DNA of 17,451 nt from an uncultured Oscillospiraceae bacterium (GTDB taxonomy: Bacteria; Bacillota; Clostridia; Oscillospirales; Oscillospiraceae), in assembly GCA_910587205.1 (NCBI GenBank), contig CAJULZ010000054.1, forward strand, positions 1-17,451, given 5' to 3'. A program made the translations under genes and the position numbers. Below, piece after piece: positions 13,087 through 17,451 of this stretch (position 1 is the first letter of the stretch; each line of letters starts with the position of its first letter). Below the pieces are notes generated by a model that saw only the letters and a list, made by a program, of their open reading frames with translations, was not told the origin of the DNA and searched no databases.

Positions 13087-13264
13087 CTGCGGTCCATCCG
13101 GCCCTGCCGGCCTACGCTCGCGCTTCTTCATTGTCACGCTCGCGTTGGGCTGGCTTGACGGGCCGGCTTCCCTCCGTCTCGGACTGGTCTGCGGCCCGCT
13201 GCGCGGGCCTGCGCTCGTCCTCGCTGCGGTCCATCCGGCCCTGCCAGCCTACGCTCGCGCTTCT
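13087..13264. repeat. Second 137-bp-period repeat array, diverged relative of 8079-8380
   Basis: One unit is 13087-13223 and a 41-base partial copy is 13224-13264, with one mismatch between copies. The period, 137 bases, is the same as in the array at 8079. Shared stretches in the same order include CTCGCGCTT, CACGCTCG, TTGG, CTTCCCTC, CTCGG, CCTCGCT and GTCCA. Hairpin I pairs GCCGGCC (13106-13112) with GGCTGGC (13148-13154), one G-T; hairpin II pairs GGCCCGC (13193-13199) with GCGGGCC (13203-13209) around TGC. The flank at 13070-13086 also resembles part of a unit, so the array may be a mosaic. No frame through it looks coding. Confidence 0.8.
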
Positions 13265-13302
13265 CTTTTCAAAATGTTTACATTCTCCTTAGACATTTTT
13301 TA

Positions 13303-13331
13303 TTGCAATCTCCACCCCACTATATTATACT
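13303..13331 (+). promoter_or_regulatory. Promoter of the O-antigen-ligase-like gene
   Basis: TTGCAA (13303-13308), a 17-base spacer and TATACT (13326-13331). The leader to the ATG at 13431 would be about 93 nt. The start of the leader is AT-rich in contrast to the repeat array before it. Confidence 0.6.
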
Positions 13332-13430
13332 GGATAAGCTGTGGTTTCGACAATCCGGGCGGCTGCCCCGGCGTTTGAAGCTGCGAATACAGCCTCTTAG
13401 GGTTTGATAGGGAAAGGTTGTTTTCTGATT

Positions 13431-14855
13431 ATGGATCTGCGCGCAAAACTTGAAAAATTTTCCCGGGAAAAGCTGATGCTGGTCCTGGGCGTCTATATCC
13501 TCTGCCAGCCGCTGATCGATGTGCTCACCTCGCTGGGGGCCAACGCGGGGCACCCCGTCACCGCCGGGGTTGCGGTGCGCTCGCTGTTCATGGTGGCCTG
13601 CGTCCTCTACGCGGTGCTTGTCAGCCGGTTCCCTGGGAAAAAGCGGGCCATGGTTTACATCGGCGCGCTGGTGGGCTATCTGGCGCTGTTCATGCTGTAC
13701 ATGCTCAGCATAGGCGGCTTTTCCCTGTGCATCGCCAACGTGCCCGAGGTGGTGAAGACCTTCTTCGCCCCCTTTGTGCTGGTATTCCTGTACTGTATTT
13801 ATAAGCAGTACGGATTCACGGTGACGACCGGCATGATCGGCGTGGCGGGGGGGCTGTACGCCAGCGTCATCCTGGTGGCCCTGCTCACCGGTACCAGCAA
13901 CGTCTCCTATGCCAATTCCAGCAACGGCTTCAACGGTTGGTTTTTCGCCGCCAACGAGGTGAGCTGCATCATCGCCCTCACCGCGCCGTTCACCGTCTGC
14001 CTGTGCGTCCGAGCGCTGGCCGCCGTTACGAAAAAGACGTGGTGGAAGGGTGCGCTGGCCGTGTGGACGCTGGCCGCCGTGGCGGTGAGCGCCAACTTTA
14101 TCGGCACCAAGATCGTGTTTGCCGTCACCGCCCTGTACTGCGTGGCCGCCTTTGTGTGGGCGGCGGCGGCGCTGGTGCGGGAGCGCTCCAAAACGCTGCT
14201 GGTCCAGACCGTTGTGCTGGGCGTGCTGTGCGCGGTGGTGATCGGGATGTTCTTCCGCTCGCCCCTGCGGGACTACTTGAACAACATCTATCTGGAGATC
14301 ATGGACGAGGACTCCGAGCTGCGTCTCATCTCCTGGGGCGAGGAGATCCAGAAAGCCAGCGAGGGCACGTGGCTGAAAGCCCTGCTCCAGGAAAACGAGA
14401 CCTGGGAGCGGGTGGACCAGATCCTCAGCCGCCGCCTGCTCAGCGCCTCCCCCAGCATCCAGGTGTACACCGAGGGCGGGGTGCTGGCCAAGCTGCTGGG
14501 CATCGGCTACGCCGACTGCGCCGCCTACAGCCGGAGCATCGAGTTCATGGTGGAGATGGACCCCCTGGGCATCCTTGTCCGCCATGGGATCATCGGCTTC
14601 GCCGTGTACTGCGGGCCGTACCTGGCCTTCATTGGCTACGCCATTGTCCAGTTTTTCAAGCGGTCAGGCCAGCGCCTGTCCAGCCTGGATTACTGCACGG
14701 CGCTGTACAGCGTGCTGATTGGTTTCGCTATTTCCACCATCGCGGGCCACGCCCTGGTGTCCCCGGCGGTGTCCACCTTTATGCTGGTGACGGGGATGCA
14801 GCTTTGGGCCCAGACCCAGGAACAGAACCGGCTGCCCAAGCCGGGGAAAGGGTAA
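13431..14855 (+). CDS. O-antigen ligase/polymerase-like membrane protein
   Basis: A 474-residue membrane protein with about 10-12 hydrophobic segments and a long hydrophilic loop between about residues 290 and 385. This is the shape of the Wzy/WaaL O-antigen ligase-polymerase superfamily, which joins lipid-linked sugar chains outside the membrane. GFNGWFFAANEVS near residues 164-176 is a stretch I know from Firmicute members of this family. The ATG at 13431 has GGAAAGG 14 bases before it, which is long; a TTG at 13404 in the same frame would add 9 residues. In Gram-positive bacteria such proteins act in capsule or teichoic/teichuronic glycan assembly. No other glycan gene is adjacent, so the substrate is unknown. 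Confidence 0.7.
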   Translation: MDLRAKLEKFSREKLMLVLGVYILCQPLIDVLTSLGANAGHPVTAGVAVRSLFMVACVLYAVLVSRFPGKKRAMVYIGALVGYLALFMLYMLSIGGFSLCIANVPEVVKTFFAPFVLVFLYCIYKQYGFTVTTGMIGVAGGLYASVILVALLTGTSNVSYANSSNGFNGWFFAANEVSCIIALTAPFTVCLCVRALAAVTKKTWWKGALAVWTLAAVAVSANFIGTKIVFAVTALYCVAAFVWAAAALVRERSKTLLVQTVVLGVLCAVVIGMFFRSPLRDYLNNIYLEIMDEDSELRLISWGEEIQKASEGTWLKALLQENETWERVDQILSRRLLSASPSIQVYTEGGVLAKLLGIGYADCAAYSRSIEFMVEMDPLGILVRHGIIGFAVYCGPYLAFIGYAIVQFFKRSGQRLSSLDYCTALYSVLIGFAISTIAGHALVSPAVSTFMLVTGMQLWAQTQEQNRLPKPGKG

Positions 14856-14940
14856 ACGGTACCGCGGGTTGATAGACCGTGCGGTCCCCGCGGCGGCTGC
14901 GCGCCCCGGGGATCGGCACAGCGCGCTGCGGGCAAAAAGA

Positions 14941-14971
14941 CAGCCGCGGCGGGATGGCCCCGCCGCGGCTG
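14941..14971. terminator. Bidirectional terminator between the O-antigen-ligase-like gene and feoB
   Basis: A 13-bp perfect stem (14941-14953 with 14959-14971), loop ATGGC, flanked by AAAAA on the left and TTTT on the right. It lies 4 bases from the feoB stop and serves the two convergent genes. Confidence 0.88.
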
Positions 14972-14975
14972 CGTT

Positions 14976-16793
14976 TTATGCCAGCCCCAGCAGCCGTGCC
15001 GCCGCCGTCAGGCATAGGCACAGCCCCAGCCCCAGCGCCGTGGGCAGGGCCACCGACAGCGCAGTCCATTTTACGCTGCCCGTCTCCTTGTAGATGGTCA
15101 GGCAGGTGGTGGAGCAGGGCCAGTGGAACAGGGAGAACAGCATGGTGCACGCGGCGGTGAGCCATGTCCAGCCCTGCTGCCCCAACAGCTGCCCCAGCGC
15201 CGCCAGGTCGTCGAACTCCACCAGGCTGCCGGTGGACAGGTAGGCCATGAGCATCACCGGCAGGACGATTTCGTTGGCCGGCCAGCCCAGGAGGAAGGCC
15301 ATGAGGATCACCCCGTCCAGCCCGAACCAGCGGGCAAAGGGGTCCAGGAACCCGGTGCAGTGGGCCAGAAGGGAGGCGTCCCCGATGGTGAGGTTGGCTG
15401 TCAGCCAGATCACCGCCCCCGCCGGGGCCGCCACCGACACCGCCCGCCCCAGCACAAACAGGGTGCGGTCCAGCATGGAGCGGACGATAACCTGTCCCAC
15501 CCGGGGCTTCCGGAAGGGGGGGAGCTCCAGGGCGAAGGAGGAGGGCATCCCCTTCAGCACCGTGGCGGAGAGCAGGCGGGAACAGGCCAGCGTTCCCATC
15601 ACGCCCAGTACCAGCGTGCCCAGCAGCAGCGCCGCCCCCTCCGCCGAGGCCAGCAGACCGCCCCGCCCGCCCACGAAAAACAGGGTGATCAGGGCGATGA
15701 GGGTGGGGAATTTTCCGTTGCAGGGCACCAGGGAGGAGGTCAGGATGGCGATGAGCCGCTCCCGTGGGCTGTCGATGATGCGGCAGCCGGTGACGCCGCA
15801 GGCGTTACACCCCAGGGACATACACATGGTCAGGCACTGCTTGCCGCAGGTTTTGGCCTTTTGGAAGGCGTGGTCCATGACGAAGGCCACCCGGGGCAGG
15901 TAGCCCAGGTCCTCCAAGAGGGTGAACAGGGGGAAGAAGATGGCCATGGGGGGCAGCATCACCGCCACCACCCAGGCGGTCACCCGGTATACCCCGTCCA
16001 GCAGCAGCCCCCGCAGCCACGCCGGGGCGGGGGACAGCCAGGCGTCCAGGGTATTCCCGATCTGGGCGAACAGCTGGGTGAGCAGGGCGGAGGGGAGGTT
16101 GGCCCCCGCCACCGTCAGCCACACCACCAGCCCGAACAGCAGCAGCATCAGCGGGATGCCGGTGCTCTTGGAGGTAAGTAAACGGTCCAGGCGCTGCTGG
16201 CGCCGCCGGCGCTGGGCGTTCTCGCTGCGCACCACCTGGGCGGCGTACCGCTCGGCCAGCCCCACCCGCTCCTGGGGGGCGCGCTCCGGCGCGGCGGCGG
16301 CGTCCGTCCGCACCAGCTCGGCGACGGCGTCCCGCAGGGCGTCCAGCCCCGTTTCCCGCCCGGCGGACACCCCCACCACCGACACGCCCAGACGCTGGGA
16401 CAGGGCGGGCAGGTCCACGGCGATACCAAGCCGCTCCGCCTCATCCATCAGGTTGACGCACACCAGAACCCGGCCCGTCAGCTCCAGCACCTGGAGCACC
16501 AGGATGAGGTTGCGTTCCAGGCAGGTGGCGTCGCACACCACCACCACGCCGTCCGCCTGGCCGCTGCGGATAAAGTCGCGGGCCACTGCCTCCTCCTGGG
16601 AGTGGGCGGCCAGGGAGTAGGTCCCCGGCAGGTCGATGAGCTGGTAGTCCTCCCCCTGCCAATGGTACTCCCCCTGGGCGGTGGCCACCGTCTTGCCCGC
16701 CCAGTTCCCCGTGTGCTGGCGCAGGCCGGTGAGCGCGTTGAACAGGGTGGATTTGCCCACGTTGGGGTTGCCGGCCAGGGCGATGCGGTTCAT
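14976..16793 (-). CDS. feoB: Ferrous iron transporter FeoB
   Basis: A 605-residue membrane protein that moves Fe(II) into the cell. The cytoplasmic G domain is at the N terminus: GNPNVGKS at 8-15 (G1), the switch region near 30-40, DLPG at 54-57 (G3), NLMD at 114-117 (G4, as in NxxD) and SAGRETG at 143-149 (G5). The helical spacer follows, then two Gate-type repeats with about 8-11 membrane segments from residue 212. CNACGVTGCRIID near residue 340 and PCNGKFPTLIAL are conserved Gate sequences. At 605 residues it is on the short side for FeoB (600-750). The ATG overlaps the feoA stop by 4 bases (ATGA). Confidence 0.94.
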   Translation of the reverse strand: MNRIALAGNPNVGKSTLFNALTGLRQHTGNWAGKTVATAQGEYHWQGEDYQLIDLPGTYSLAAHSQEEAVARDFIRSGQADGVVVVCDATCLERNLILVLQVLELTGRVLVCVNLMDEAERLGIAVDLPALSQRLGVSVVGVSAGRETGLDALRDAVAELVRTDAAAAPERAPQERVGLAERYAAQVVRSENAQRRRRQQRLDRLLTSKSTGIPLMLLLFGLVVWLTVAGANLPSALLTQLFAQIGNTLDAWLSPAPAWLRGLLLDGVYRVTAWVVAVMLPPMAIFFPLFTLLEDLGYLPRVAFVMDHAFQKAKTCGKQCLTMCMSLGCNACGVTGCRIIDSPRERLIAILTSSLVPCNGKFPTLIALITLFFVGGRGGLLASAEGAALLLGTLVLGVMGTLACSRLLSATVLKGMPSSFALELPPFRKPRVGQVIVRSMLDRTLFVLGRAVSVAAPAGAVIWLTANLTIGDASLLAHCTGFLDPFARWFGLDGVILMAFLLGWPANEIVLPVMLMAYLSTGSLVEFDDLAALGQLLGQQGWTWLTAACTMLFSLFHWPCSTTCLTIYKETGSVKWTALSVALPTALGLGLCLCLTAAARLLGLA

Positions 16794-17059
16794 GTGGCAA
16801 CCGCCCGGGCGGGCGCCCCCTGGGCCTGGCGCTCCAGCACCACCCCGTCCGCGTCCGACCGGCGCAGGGCGATGAGCGCGCCCCGGATGAGATAGGCACA
16901 GGGGTCGCCGGCGGGGCTGCGCAGCACGCAGGTCACTCGGGTGCCCCGCACCAGGCCCAGATCGGTGAGCCGCCGGTCCATGGCCGGGCCCGCGTTGACC
17001 TGGGTGACATAAGCGCTCTCCCCTTCAGGGAGGGCGGATAAGCACAAAGTCTCGTACAT
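16790..17059 (-). CDS. feoA: FeoA, SH3-like partner of FeoB
   Basis: An 89-residue cytoplasmic protein with an SH3-like beta-barrel pattern; FeoA proteins bind and modulate FeoB. The segment RRLTDLGLVRGTRVTCVLRSPAGDP (29-53), followed by YLIRGALIALRRSDA, is the FeoA signature: M/RRLxxLGxxxG and the final IALRxxDA. The ATG at 17059 has AAAGGAG 7-8 bases before it. Its stop overlaps the start of feoB, so the two are translated together. No promoter or Fur-like site is convincing in the 160 bases upstream. Confidence 0.92.
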   Translation of the reverse strand: MYETLCLSALPEGESAYVTQVNAGPAMDRRLTDLGLVRGTRVTCVLRSPAGDPCAYLIRGALIALRRSDADGVVLERQAQGAPARAVAT

Positions 17060-17221
17060 ATTGATTTGCTCCTTTCCCGCGCAGGCCGCCCATAGACGGT
17101 CCGCAAGTTATCCTATGGCGGAGAGGGGCGCGGCGTGATTGCCGGCGGGGGCCGGAACAAGCCCTTGGGGGCCGCGCGGGCGGTCTGGATGGAACGCAAA
17201 AGGCGGATGGAGGAGATTTCT

Positions 17222-17451
17222 ATGCGTACCCCGAAGAAAACCTGGAAAAACGTGCTGTACACCTGCGTTCTGCTGGCGGCAATCTGCCTGTTGTTCCAAT
17301 GGTATTCCTCCATGAACAGACGGCAGATTGAAAACCGCAACCTGAGCTACGCCATGGATTCCGCCCGGCAGACGGCCCGGCGGATCAGCGGCGAGCTATT
17401 AAGTTGGCAACTAAATAATCATGAAAAGGGCTTGCCTGGGATAGGGAAAAG
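17222..17451 (+). CDS. Membrane-anchored sensor-like protein (3' end off the window, possibly interrupted)
   Basis: The ATG at 17222 has GGAGG 8 bases before it. The 76 residues visible have a basic start (MRTPKKTWKN), one membrane helix at about 11-27 (VLYTCVLLAAICLLF), and then a polar helical stretch (NRRQIENRNLSYAMDSARQTARRISGEL) typical of the sensor loop after the first membrane helix of histidine kinases or diguanylate cyclases. From codon 59 (17396) the sequence becomes AT-rich and uses rare-looking codons (CTA TTA AGT ... AAT AAT CAT), unlike the GC-rich stretch before it. This may be the start of an insertion. The enzymatic part, if any, is off the window, so the class is not certain. 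Confidence 0.5.
   Translation, partial: MRTPKKTWKNVLYTCVLLAAICLLFQWYSSMNRRQIENRNLSYAMDSARQTARRISGELLSWQLNNHEKGLPGIGK

Noticed and set aside
13320..14585. A 421-residue leftward ORF
   Set aside because: Antisense of the O-antigen-ligase-like gene; His/Gln/Gly-rich shadow with no start signal.
15123..16181. A 352-residue rightward ORF
   Set aside because: Antisense of feoB; Gly/Gln/His-rich shadow sequence.

Overview
The window looks like a high-GC, endospore-forming Firmicute of the Oscillospiraceae type (Flavonifractor/Oscillibacter-like). Supporting signs are strong AGGAGG-type ribosome binding sites, sigma-A promoters, the sporulation genes spoVAD and dpaA/dpaB, a SAM-I riboswitch in front of metK, a rubrerythrin, and a compact FeoA/FeoB pair. 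The genus is an inference from gene content and codon style, not from a search.

Bases 1 to about 3617 are the end of an integrative conjugative element of the Tn1549/CTn type. All its genes are on the minus strand: a replication-initiator-like winged-helix protein, an ArpU/sigma-like regulator, a VirB2-like pilin candidate, a TrbL/VirB6-like membrane protein and a secreted Ala/Gly-rich protein cut by the window edge. Control signals are unusually visible here. There are three 11-bp-phased TGGCAGT repeats above a promoter, a terminator in the leader of the transfer genes, and a perfect intrinsic terminator inside the coding region of the first gene. The element sits inside spoVAD. The spoVAD frame runs for about 210 codons, then enters element sequence and stops 12 codons later, so the rest of the gene should lie at the far end of the element, outside the window.

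Bases 4278 to 8062 are chromosomal. Rightward genes are a DMP19/DUF4375 protein, a cysteine-rich zinc-ribbon-like protein and an acyl-ACP thioesterase, closed by a 16-bp bidirectional terminator. Leftward are two tiny paralogous membrane proteins and a CorA-type magnesium transporter with a roughly 240-nt leader. A near-perfect parS site (15 of 16) lies just after corA.

Bases 8079 to 13400 hold dpaB and dpaA (dipicolinate synthase, leftward), a phosphatase remnant, rubrerythrin, promoter plus SAM-I riboswitch plus metK, and a frameshifted MazG-like gene. Two intergenic arrays, at 8079-8380 and 13087-13264, have the same 137-bp period. They look like diverged members of one repeat family. Their sequences differ, but two hairpins are kept at equivalent positions by compensatory changes. 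This is the best candidate here for an undescribed element.

Bases 13431 to 17451 hold an O-antigen ligase/polymerase-like membrane protein, convergent feoB-feoA sharing a bidirectional terminator with it, and the start of a membrane-anchored sensor-like protein whose last 55 bases change abruptly in composition.

The sporulation theme is notable. DpaA/DpaB make dipicolinic acid in the mother cell and SpoVAD helps load it into the forespore. The loading gene is the one broken by the mobile element, which raises the question of whether the element is excised during sporulation.
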